In this document: piece after piece, positions 1-5,044 of the stretch
How positions within the stretch are numbered: the stretch's first letter is position 1
Layout of the letters: every line of letters begins with the position of its first letter
Source: Candidatus Gastranaerophilales bacterium
Lineage (GTDB): Bacteria > Cyanobacteriota > Vampirovibrionia > Gastranaerophilales > Gastranaerophilaceae
Reading direction: 5' to 3'
Length of the DNA stretch: 5,049 bases
Assembly (NCBI GenBank): GCA_021201175.1
Contig: JAJQFK010000266.1
Location: 1 to 5,049 of the forward strand
Program-made: the position numbers and the translations under genes
The notes under the pieces: model-generated
Told to the model about the DNA's origin: nothing
The model's input: only the letters and a program-made list of their open reading frames with translations
Databases searched by the model: none

Positions 1-85
1 CATATAATGAATAAATCATTAATAACAAAATCAAAACTACAACACATGCAGAAACTGCACCAAAATTACTCAAAATAAATTCCAC
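1..85 (-). CDS. N-terminal fragment of an unrecognised membrane-anchored protein
   Basis: The gene begins with GTG at 85-83 and runs left off the window, so only 28 complete codons are visible. The start is chosen because AGGA lies 9 nt upstream (about 95-98) and because the upstream ATG in another frame hits a stop after two codons. The visible residues begin MEFILSNFGA, and from about residue 9 they form a long run of hydrophobic residues (Val, Leu, Ile, Ala, Met) with no charge. This is what an N-terminal transmembrane anchor or uncleaved signal anchor looks like. No family can be named from 28 residues. A likely promoter sits 40-50 bp upstream. The gene follows fabI on the same strand but is separated from it by a terminator, so it is probably a separate transcript. 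Confidence 0.6.
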   Translation of the reverse strand, partial: MEFILSNFGAVSACVVVLILLLMIYSLY

Positions 86-125
86 GATTTTAATTCCTTT
101 TTTTATCTATTCTCTCATAAGTCTT

Positions 126-134
126 ATAATACCA
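126..134 (-). promoter_or_regulatory. Extended -10 promoter for the left-edge membrane gene
   Basis: On the minus strand the sequence reads TGGTATTAT, an extended -10 element (TGn followed by TATTAT, one mismatch from TATAAT). The -35 region around 148-154 is T-rich but poor, as is common for extended -10 promoters. Transcription would start near 119, about 34 nt upstream of the GTG start. It lies just downstream of the fabI terminator, consistent with restarting transcription for the next gene. Confidence 0.45.
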
Positions 135-163
135 CATTTTAAAAAAAACAAAACTTTGTTAAC

Positions 164-198
164 AAAAAAAATCTGCAAATTTAAAATAAATTCGCAGA
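164..198 (-). terminator. Intrinsic terminator of fabI (possibly bidirectional)
   Basis: A 12-bp stem (172-183 with 187-198, one G-U pair in the minus-strand RNA) closes a 3-nt loop. On the minus strand it is followed directly by eight Us (164-171), the classic rho-independent layout, 24 nt after the fabI stop codon. On the plus strand the same stem is followed by A and then six Ts (200-205), so it could also stop transcription coming from the left, although no plus-strand gene is visible there. Confidence 0.88.
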
Positions 199-222
199 AT
201 TTTTTATTATTCAAGAATAAAA

Positions 223-1020
223 CTATTTTGTTAAAAGTTCCATTTCTTCAGCTGAAGTATAAATACAGTGGCAGCCGCAATCAACATGAATAATTTCGCC
301 TGTAACACCGGAGGATAAATCAGATAATAAATACAAACCTGTTTTACCTACATCTTCAAGCGAAACATTTCTTTTTAAAGGTGCTTTTACAACAGCAGCT
401 TTTAACATTTTGCCAAAACCGCTAATTCCGCTTGCTGCAAGTGTTTTTACAGCGCCTGCCGAAATACAGTTAACTCTGATACCGAATTTACCAAGATTTT
501 CAGCCAAATATCTTGCGGAGGATTCAAGAGCAGCTTTTGCGACACCCATAACATTATAATTCGGAACAACTTTTTCCCCGCCCAAATAAGTCATAGCCAG
601 TATAGAGCCGCCTTCATTCATAACCGGTTTTGCATTTCTTGCAAGAGAAACAAGAGAATAAGAACTTATTCCCAACGCCAAATCCCAGCCTTCTCTTGAG
701 GTATTAATAAACTCGCCGGTTAAATCTTCTCTGTTTGCGAAAGCAACGGCATGAACAACAAAATCTATTTTGCCGTAAACTTTTTCAAGTTCTTTAAATA
801 CAGCCTGAACTTCATTTTCTTTTGTAACATCACAAGGCATAATAACTTTAGCATTCATAGATTCCGCTATCGGGCGGACACGTTTTTCCATAGCCTCGCC
901 GGCATAGGTAAAAGCAATATCTGCACCTGCTTCAAAAAGTTCTTTTGCAATACCGTATGCAATACCGTGAGTATTGGAAACCCCGAAAATAACCCCTTTT
1001 TTACCATCCATTAATTTCAT
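223..1020 (-). CDS. fabI: Enoyl-[acyl-carrier-protein] reductase FabI
   Basis: This cytosolic enzyme performs the last reduction of each fatty-acid elongation cycle, converting trans-2-enoyl-ACP to acyl-ACP with NAD(P)H. The 265-aa protein matches the family's usual length of about 260. Seen in sequence: an N-terminal nucleotide-binding motif (GVSN...GIAYGIA, residues 13-26), the FabI-type catalytic pair Tyr145 and Tyr155 with Lys162 (Y-x6-K in YNVMGVAK), the ISSYSL helix, and the C-terminal LSDLSSGVTG block. The FTY segment after the second strand lacks the Arg/Lys pair that gives Staphylococcus FabI its NADPH preference, so NADH use is likely (inference). Residue 93, glycine in E. coli, is alanine here, as I recall for Gram-positive FabI. 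ATG at 1020 is preferred over an in-frame TTG at 1047 because it has the Shine-Dalgarno and the predicted transcript begins near 1044. The C-terminus carries an unusual DCGCHC motif (247-252). Confidence 0.97.
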   Translation of the reverse strand: MKLMDGKKGVIFGVSNTHGIAYGIAKELFEAGADIAFTYAGEAMEKRVRPIAESMNAKVIMPCDVTKENEVQAVFKELEKVYGKIDFVVHAVAFANREDLTGEFINTSREGWDLALGISSYSLVSLARNAKPVMNEGGSILAMTYLGGEKVVPNYNVMGVAKAALESSARYLAENLGKFGIRVNCISAGAVKTLAASGISGFGKMLKAAVVKAPLKRNVSLEDVGKTGLYLLSDLSSGVTGEIIHVDCGCHCIYTSAEEMELLTK

Positions 1021-1027
1021 ATTAAAA

Positions 1028-1032
1028 TCCTC
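1028..1032 (-). promoter_or_regulatory. Shine-Dalgarno site that fixes the fabI start
   Basis: On the minus strand GAGGA lies 7 nt upstream of ATG 1020-1018. It falls inside the frame of the longer reading that begins with TTG at 1047, so the site argues for the shorter 265-aa protein. Confidence 0.8.
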
Positions 1033-1050
1033 ATATTTAGTATTCAATCA

Positions 1051-1079
1051 ATTTTACAATTAAAGAAATTCTTTTTCAA
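1051..1079 (-). promoter_or_regulatory. Promoter of fabI
   Basis: On the minus strand TTGAAA (1079-1074) and TAAAAT (1056-1051) are separated by exactly 17 bp, and each differs from the sigma-70 consensus at one position. Transcription would begin near 1044, giving a leader of about 24 nt that contains the Shine-Dalgarno. No long palindrome suggesting a fatty-acid-responsive repressor site is evident around it. Confidence 0.7.
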
Positions 1080-1085
1080 CATATA

Positions 1086-1114
1086 TTGTCCTTAAAAAAT
1101 GTTTATGTTATAAA
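1086..1114 (+). promoter_or_regulatory. Extended -10 promoter of the ispH-S1 unit
   Basis: TTGTCC (1086-1091) is followed after 17 bp by TATAAA (1109-1114), with TG at 1106-1107 one base before the -10, making it an extended -10 promoter. The start of transcription is expected near 1121. It is back-to-back with the fabI promoter: the two -35 elements are only 6 bp apart, so the two RNA polymerase footprints overlap and one regulator could affect both genes. Confidence 0.68.
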
Positions 1115-1120
1115 AAAAGT

Positions 1121-1168
1121 ACTGCGGGAGTTTATTTCTGCTAGTTCAACGAATGGAAAATTATTACA
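1121..1168 (+). other. Short ispH leader with a displaced Shine-Dalgarno
   Basis: This is the predicted 5' leader of the ispH transcript. It contains GGGAG at 1126-1130, a good ribosome-binding core. The only codons at proper spacing from it are ATT 1134 and CTG 1138, and neither is in the ispH frame. The ispH frame is closed by TAG at 1142-1144. An ATG at 1153 opens a different frame that ends at 1251. No riboswitch-like structure is visible in so short a stretch. Confidence 0.4.
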
Positions 1169-2035
1169 CTGAAAAGAAATATAAAACTGGCTCAAAGTGC
1201 AGGTTTTTGTTACGGAGTCAAACGGGCTGTCGAAACGACAAAAAAAATTAAACTTGAAAATAAAGATAAAAAGGTTTGGGTTTTAGGTGAACTTATCCAT
1301 AATACTCAAGTTATAAAAGAACTTGCGGAACTTGGTATAATGACTGTTGATGAATTACCTGAAAATGAAACGGGAATTTGTATTGTAAGAAGTCATGGCA
1401 TGCCTCCTTTAAAAATAAAAGAAATGACAGACAAAGGCTTTGAAGTCGTTGATTTGACCTGCCTTGACGTAAAAAAAGTACAGCAAAAAGCTGTAGAACT
1501 TGCAAAAGAAAATTATCTTGTGCTTATTTTAGGCAAGCCGGAACATCCGGAAGTTATTGCGATTAAAGCTAATGCGGATATGTATTCAAACAGTGTTTAT
1601 GTTATCCCTGACATAAAGACGCTTGAAAGTATGCAAAGTGAAATAAAGCAGCATAAAAGAATCGGTATTGTAATACAAACTACACAGAGAGCGGAATTTT
1701 TACACGAAGTAGTTAATTATGTAATGCCGTTTGCAGAAGAATTGAAAATATACAATACTATTTGTAAATCCACATCAAGACGGCAAAATGAAGCAAGGGA
1801 ACTGGCAAAAACCTCCGATTTGATGATTGTTGCAGGTAGTAAAAAAAGTGCAAATACAACTCATCTTGCGCAAATACTCGGCGAAATAGCACCTACTATT
1901 CATATAGAAACAGATTCTGATTTGGATAACTATCAAGATATAATAAAAAAATCAACAAATATAGGTATTACAGCAGGAGCCTCCACTCCTGAAAATATTA
2001 TTAAAAATGTAATTAAAAAACTGGAAACAATATAA
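1169..2035 (+). CDS. ispH: 4-hydroxy-3-methylbut-2-enyl diphosphate reductase IspH (LytB), start codon uncertain
   Basis: IspH is the cytosolic iron-sulfur enzyme that ends the MEP pathway, reducing HMBPP to IPP and DMAPP. With CTG 1169 as residue 1 the protein is 288 aa, and the three cluster ligands are Cys14 (GFCYGVKRAV), Cys98 (DLTCLDV) and Cys199 (ICKSTSRRQ), each two places later than the E. coli residues 12, 96 and 197. Also present are His44 (ELIHN), His76 (RSHG), His126 and Glu128 (EHPEV), Thr171-Thr172 (IQTT), Ser227 and Asn229 (GSKKSAN), and Ser272 (GAS). No ATG, GTG or TTG exists in frame between the stop at 1142 and ATG 1340. Starting at 1340 would delete Cys14 and His44, so the real start is probably non-canonical (CTG 1169, ATT 1160/1163 or ATA 1181), or a one-base indel disrupts an upstream ATG. 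It is followed after 15 nt by the S1 gene. The length is that of the short bacterial form, not the roughly 400-aa cyanobacterial one. Confidence 0.9.
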   Translation: MKRNIKLAQSAGFCYGVKRAVETTKKIKLENKDKKVWVLGELIHNTQVIKELAELGIMTVDELPENETGICIVRSHGMPPLKIKEMTDKGFEVVDLTCLDVKKVQQKAVELAKENYLVLILGKPEHPEVIAIKANADMYSNSVYVIPDIKTLESMQSEIKQHKRIGIVIQTTQRAEFLHEVVNYVMPFAEELKIYNTICKSTSRRQNEARELAKTSDLMIVAGSKKSANTTHLAQILGEIAPTIHIETDSDLDNYQDIIKKSTNIGITAGASTPENIIKNVIKKLETI

Positions 2036-2050
2036 GAAAGGACAAATAAA

Positions 2051-3133
2051 ATGACAAACACAACGAACGAACAGGACGAATTCGTCAGATTACTTGAAGA
2101 AAGTTACAATTACAAATTTTCTGCTGCTGATGTAGTAAAAGGCATTGTAATAAAACAAGAAAACGATGGCTTTTTAGTAGATATCGGAGCAAAAACTGAA
2201 GCATTTCTTCCTAACAGAGAAATTACAAACAATCAGGTTAATGACAGAGATTACTCCGAATATCTCGTAATTAATGATGTAAAAGAATTCTATATTCTAA
2301 AAGAAGAAGGCGATGATGAAAACGGAAGAATTTTATTATCACTCAAAAAATTATCATGTGCTAAAGCTTGGCAGGAACTTCAAAACGCAAAATACAACAA
2401 TGAAACAATAAAAGCGAAAGTTGCTCTTATTGTAAGAGGCGGTGTTATAGTCGAAGTATTAGATTTAAGAGGATTTGTTCCGGCAAGCCAATTAAGAACC
2501 GGTGCACCGTTCGACGGATTAATAGGTCAAGAAATTGAAGTAAAAGTTCTTGAAGCTGATGCAAAAAGAAATAAGTTAATTTTATCTCAAAGACAAGCTG
2601 TTGCTGAACAAAGAGAACAGGTTGTTGATGAAATTATTTCTCAATTAGAAGTCGGTTCAGTAGTTAAAGGTGAAGTTGTAAGAATCGCAGATTTTGGCGG
2701 ATTTATTGATATTAACGGTGTTGACGGACTTCTTCCTATTTCTGAAATTTCATGGCAAAGAATTAAACATCCTTCTGATGTAATTTCTCTTGGACAAACA
2801 CTTGAAGTTAAAATATTAAAAATTGATACCGATATGAAAAGAATAAGCCTGAGCTTAAAGAGAATGGGCGAAAACCCTTGGGAATCAATAGAAAATGAAT
2901 TTAAAGAAGGGCAAATAATCAAAGGAACAGTTAATAAAGTAACTTCTTTCGGAGCTTTTATTAATATTTATCCGGGGGTAGAAGCATTATTACCTTCTGC
3001 CGAAATGGAACCGGCAAACGCTAATCCGTTTAATATCTACAATGTAGGTGATGAAGTTGAAGTTTTAATCAAAAAATTCACCCCGCAAGAACATAGAATT
3101 GCATTAAGCGTTAAAGATATTAAGAATAACTAA
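2051..3133 (+). CDS. rpsA: 30S ribosomal protein S1 (four S1 domains)
   Basis: S1 binds single-stranded mRNA on the small ribosomal subunit and helps load it for initiation. The 360-aa protein has four S1/OB-fold repeats at about residues 25-100, 117-182, 200-271 and 286-356. The third is the most canonical (KGEVVRIADFGGFIDI, then GLLPISEIS and RISLSLK). This is shorter than the six-domain proteobacterial S1 (about 557 aa) and one domain longer than the roughly 300-330-aa cyanobacterial/plastid form. Segments such as DIGAKTEAFLP, EFYIL and LRGFVPASQL closely resemble cyanobacterial S1 as I recall it, and are the best taxonomic clue in the window. ATG 2051 has AAAGGA at 2037-2042, 8 nt upstream and overlapping the end of ispH, implying cotranscription. 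An alternative would be a general S1 RNA-binding protein, but the domain order favours true S1. Confidence 0.93.
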   Translation: MTNTTNEQDEFVRLLEESYNYKFSAADVVKGIVIKQENDGFLVDIGAKTEAFLPNREITNNQVNDRDYSEYLVINDVKEFYILKEEGDDENGRILLSLKKLSCAKAWQELQNAKYNNETIKAKVALIVRGGVIVEVLDLRGFVPASQLRTGAPFDGLIGQEIEVKVLEADAKRNKLILSQRQAVAEQREQVVDEIISQLEVGSVVKGEVVRIADFGGFIDINGVDGLLPISEISWQRIKHPSDVISLGQTLEVKILKIDTDMKRISLSLKRMGENPWESIENEFKEGQIIKGTVNKVTSFGAFINIYPGVEALLPSAEMEPANANPFNIYNVGDEVEVLIKKFTPQEHRIALSVKDIKNN

Positions 3134-3144
3134 GTGCATAACAC

Positions 3145-3174
3145 AAAAAGCCGGTCTTTTTAGACCGGTTTTTT
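3145..3174 (+). terminator. Intrinsic terminator after the S1 gene
   Basis: CCGGTCT (3151-3157) pairs with AGACCGG (3162-3168) around a four-T loop, followed by six Ts (3169-3174). The stem can be extended outward by G-U and A-U pairs with the preceding A-run (3145-3150). It lies 11 nt after the S1 stop codon and separates the ispH-S1 unit from aroA. Confidence 0.93.
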
Positions 3175-3200
3175 CATGTACCAATAAATTGGCAATTTTA

Positions 3201-3229
3201 TTGCAAATAAAAATTATTTATTGTCTAAT
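3201..3229 (+). promoter_or_regulatory. Putative aroA promoter giving a leaderless mRNA
   Basis: TTGCAA (3201-3206, four of six consensus positions) and TCTAAT (3224-3229, five of six) are separated by 17 bp. Seven bases past the -10 is position 3236, the A of the aroA ATG. A promoter is expected here because a terminator lies just upstream and no other good -10/-35 pair was found between 3175 and 3236. In so AT-rich a region a chance match is quite possible. Confidence 0.4.
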
Positions 3230-3235
3230 AATATT

Positions 3236-4513
3236 ATGGATGTAACTTTAGAAAAATCATTACCTTTGAAGGGTGAAATAGAAATTCCGGCTGATAAATC
3301 TATTACACATCGTGCATTTATGTTTTCTGCTCTGGCAAAAGGTGTAAGCCGTATTAAAAATTATTCTCTCGGGGCTGATTGTATGTCGACATTAGAGATT
3401 ATAAAACAGCTTGGCTGCGAAGTTGATTTTACGGATACAGGAATATTAACAGTAAATGCGAAAAATGCTTTAACCGCGCCAAAGAGCTCGTTAAATTGCG
3501 GAAACTCCGGTACAACAACAAGACTGATTGCCGGGATTTTAGCAGGTCAAAAATTTAATTCAAAATTATATGGAGATGAAAGTCTTTCTAAACGTCCGAT
3601 GAAAAGAGTTATAACTCCGCTTGAATTAATGGGGGCAAAACTTATTCATAATGATTATAAACTTCCTATAGAAATAAATGGTTCATCACTTCACGGAATC
3701 AACTATAATTCGGCGCTTTCTTCCGCTCAGGTAAAATCGTGTATTTTGCTTGCAGGTTTAAATGCCGAAGGCGAAACTATTTATACGGAACCTTATAAAT
3801 CAAGAAACCATACTGAACTTATGTTAGAATATATGGGGGCTGATTTAAAGGTAAATAAAAATAGTGTTGTGATAAAAAAATCTGAACTTTCCCCTATTGA
3901 TATAACTATACCTGGGGATATTTCTTCGGCTGCATTTTTTATGGCGGCAGCTCTCATAGTACCGGATTCTGATATAGTTCTAAAAAATGTAGGAATTAAC
4001 GAAACCCGTTCGGGAATTATTGATGTAATTAAAGCAATGAACGGAGATATAGAATTAATTAATGAGCGATTAGTTTCTAATGAAAAAACTGCTGATATAA
4101 GAATAAAATATTCAGACTTAAAAGCTTTGACAATAGAAGGTGAAATAATCCCCAGATTAATTGATGAACTTCCTGTTATAACAGTTATAGCTTCACAAGC
4201 GAAAGGAACTACAATTATTAAAAATGCCGGTGATTTACGAAATAAAGAAGCTGACAGAATAACAGCAGTGACTAAGGAAATGAAAAAACTCGGCGCAGAT
4301 ATAGAAGAAACTTCTGATGGGTTTATTATTAACGGAAAACAAAGTTTAAAAGGCGGCTGCGAAATTGAATGTTATCATGACCATAGAATAGCAATGAGTG
4401 CTTATATTTCCGGTTTGATATGTGAATCTCCCATAAAAATAAACAATTTTCAGTGGGTTGATATCTCTTTTCCCGAATTTTTAACCATAATTAAAAAATT
4501 AACCGTTCTTTGA
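3236..4513 (+). CDS. aroA: 3-phosphoshikimate 1-carboxyvinyltransferase (EPSP synthase)
   Basis: AroA transfers the enolpyruvyl group of PEP to shikimate-3-phosphate, the sixth shikimate-pathway step toward chorismate. The 425-aa length is normal. Visible motifs: ADKSITHR (19-26; the family usually has Gly before DKS), CGNSGTTTR (88-96), GDESLSKRPMKR (113-124), SAQVK (163-167), RNHTE (190-194), GDISSAAFF (227-235), NETR (255-258), the catalytic acid Asp310 in PRLIDELP, NKEADR (336-341, with Glu338) and HDHR (381-384). RNHTE, SAQVK, NETR and leucine after the GNSGTTTR arginine are traits of class II, Bacillus-like enzymes, which tend to be glyphosate-tolerant (inference). ATG 3236 is chosen over in-frame TTG 3221 because conservation begins right after it and TTG would lie within the predicted -10. 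Neither start has a Shine-Dalgarno. The 3' end overlaps the convergent gene by 15 bp. Confidence 0.96.
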   Translation: MDVTLEKSLPLKGEIEIPADKSITHRAFMFSALAKGVSRIKNYSLGADCMSTLEIIKQLGCEVDFTDTGILTVNAKNALTAPKSSLNCGNSGTTTRLIAGILAGQKFNSKLYGDESLSKRPMKRVITPLELMGAKLIHNDYKLPIEINGSSLHGINYNSALSSAQVKSCILLAGLNAEGETIYTEPYKSRNHTELMLEYMGADLKVNKNSVVIKKSELSPIDITIPGDISSAAFFMAAALIVPDSDIVLKNVGINETRSGIIDVIKAMNGDIELINERLVSNEKTADIRIKYSDLKALTIEGEIIPRLIDELPVITVIASQAKGTTIIKNAGDLRNKEADRITAVTKEMKKLGADIEETSDGFIINGKQSLKGGCEIECYHDHRIAMSAYISGLICESPIKINNFQWVDISFPEFLTIIKKLTVL

Positions 4514-4933
4514 TTTTTTCTTTTCGTCTTTTTGGGCGGCGATTTTTAAAATATCGTCAATCCACTGATTTAATTCTTTTTTATTAAATTTTTTATTAAT
4601 ATCAAAATCTATTGTTTTAAAAATGCGATTTTTAAGTTGCTTTTTTGTTTGTGCATAATAGTTTTTGCAATACATTAAAGAAGGATTTGAGCAAACATAT
4701 CCGTTTTCATCCTTACCTGTAATTTGCGGAAATTCTATGTATAAAACATCTTTTTCCGGAATTTTCTCAAGTTTTTGCTGAATTTTGTCCTTATGCATAT
4801 AGTCAGAAAGTTCATTATATAATTGTTTACCTTTATTTACCATTTCAAATTCATCGTTTTGCACAGTTTCCGGTTGCTTATTTTTTTTGTTACCGGAAAA
4901 AGAAATATTATTCAGACAAAATAATGTATTCAT
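4499..4933 (-). CDS. Uncharacterised Lys-rich 144-aa protein
   Basis: I do not recognise a family. The start ATG (4933-4931) has AAGAGG 5 nt upstream (4944-4939) and a perfect TATAAT about 42 bp upstream, so this is very likely a real gene. The protein is soluble-looking, with no signal peptide or membrane segment. It has a short hydrophobic N-terminus ending in ISFSGNKK (10-17), a charged central part (about 30-60) likely to be helical, a segment with Tyr, Pro and Cys81/Cys89 (about 63-95), and a Lys-rich C-terminal half containing a probable amphipathic helix (KKELNQWIDDILKIAAQ, 118-134) and a basic tail KKKSKNG. The predicted charge is strongly positive, so nucleic-acid or membrane-surface binding is possible but unproven. 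Its last 15 bp overlap the end of aroA, and no terminator is visible between the two, so the transcripts may overlap as antisense RNAs. Confidence 0.75.
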   Translation of the reverse strand: MNTLFCLNNISFSGNKKNKQPETVQNDEFEMVNKGKQLYNELSDYMHKDKIQQKLEKIPEKDVLYIEFPQITGKDENGYVCSNPSLMYCKNYYAQTKKQLKNRIFKTIDFDINKKFNKKELNQWIDDILKIAAQKDEKKKSKNG

Positions 4934-4974
4934 ATTAACCTCTTTTGTTTGCTTTAATGCCAGTAAAAAAAAAT

Positions 4975-5002
4975 ATTATACAAATATTTTTAAAAACTTA
5001 AA
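4975..5002 (-). promoter_or_regulatory. Promoter of the uncharacterised 144-aa gene
   Basis: On the minus strand a perfect TATAAT occupies 4980-4975. The best -35 at 16-bp spacing is TTTAAG (5002-4997), which is weak. Transcription would start near 4968, giving a leader of about 35 nt that carries the AAGAGG ribosome-binding site. Confidence 0.55.
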
Positions 5003-5017
5003 GAATATTAATATAAA
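4989..5017 (+). promoter_or_regulatory. Putative promoter of the gene entering at the right edge
   Basis: TTTAAA (4989-4994) and TATAAA (5012-5017) are spaced by 17 bp. Transcription would begin near 5024, about 15 nt before the Shine-Dalgarno at 5039-5044. It physically overlaps the minus-strand promoter of the 144-aa gene. The AT-richness lowers confidence. Confidence 0.4.
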
Positions 5018-5038
5018 CTACAATTTACTCAAAAACGG

Positions 5039-5044
5039 AAGGAG
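5039..5044 (+). promoter_or_regulatory. Strong Shine-Dalgarno for a gene starting just past the window
   Basis: AAGGAG, within GGAAGGAG (5037-5044), is the best ribosome-binding match in the window and is followed by TTTTT to the edge. At ordinary spacing a start codon would fall at about 5050-5054, immediately outside. No coding sequence of this gene is inside the window. Confidence 0.6.

Noticed and set aside
1..222. tRNA, small RNA or mobile-element end in the left intergenic region
   Set aside because: The stretch is explained by a gene start, its promoter and the fabI terminator; no cloverleaf, direct repeat or inverted-repeat ends were seen.
751..1014. Plus-strand open frame antisense to fabI
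   Set aside because: Phe/Asn-rich shadow of a firmly identified gene with no ribosome-binding site or protein-like pattern.
1045..1047. TTG start extending FabI by nine residues
   Set aside because: The extension contains the Shine-Dalgarno of ATG 1020, lies at or upstream of the predicted transcription start, and is not part of the conserved FabI N-terminus.
1240..1247. A8 run as a transcriptional-slippage site joining the 1153 frame to ispH
   Set aside because: Slippage here would come after Cys14 and produce an enzyme lacking it, while the IspH frame is clearly conserved before the A-run.
1153..1251. 32-codon frame starting at ATG 1153 as an independent gene
   Set aside because: No Shine-Dalgarno at proper distance, and most of it overlaps conserved IspH coding sequence in another frame; kept only as a possible leader or frameshift remnant.
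1311..1505. Minus-strand open frame inside ispH
   Set aside because: Antisense shadow of conserved IspH sequence with no supporting signals.
1340..2035. A 231-aa IspH beginning at ATG 1340
   Set aside because: It would lose Cys14, one of the three cluster ligands, and His44, while conserved IspH sequence continues in frame upstream to about 1181.
2641..2922. Minus-strand open frame inside the S1 gene
   Set aside because: Antisense to the third and start of the fourth S1 domain; its open state follows from the codon use of the real gene.
3221..3223. TTG start for AroA
   Set aside because: It has no ribosome-binding site and lies within or beside the predicted -10; AroA homology begins just after ATG 3236.
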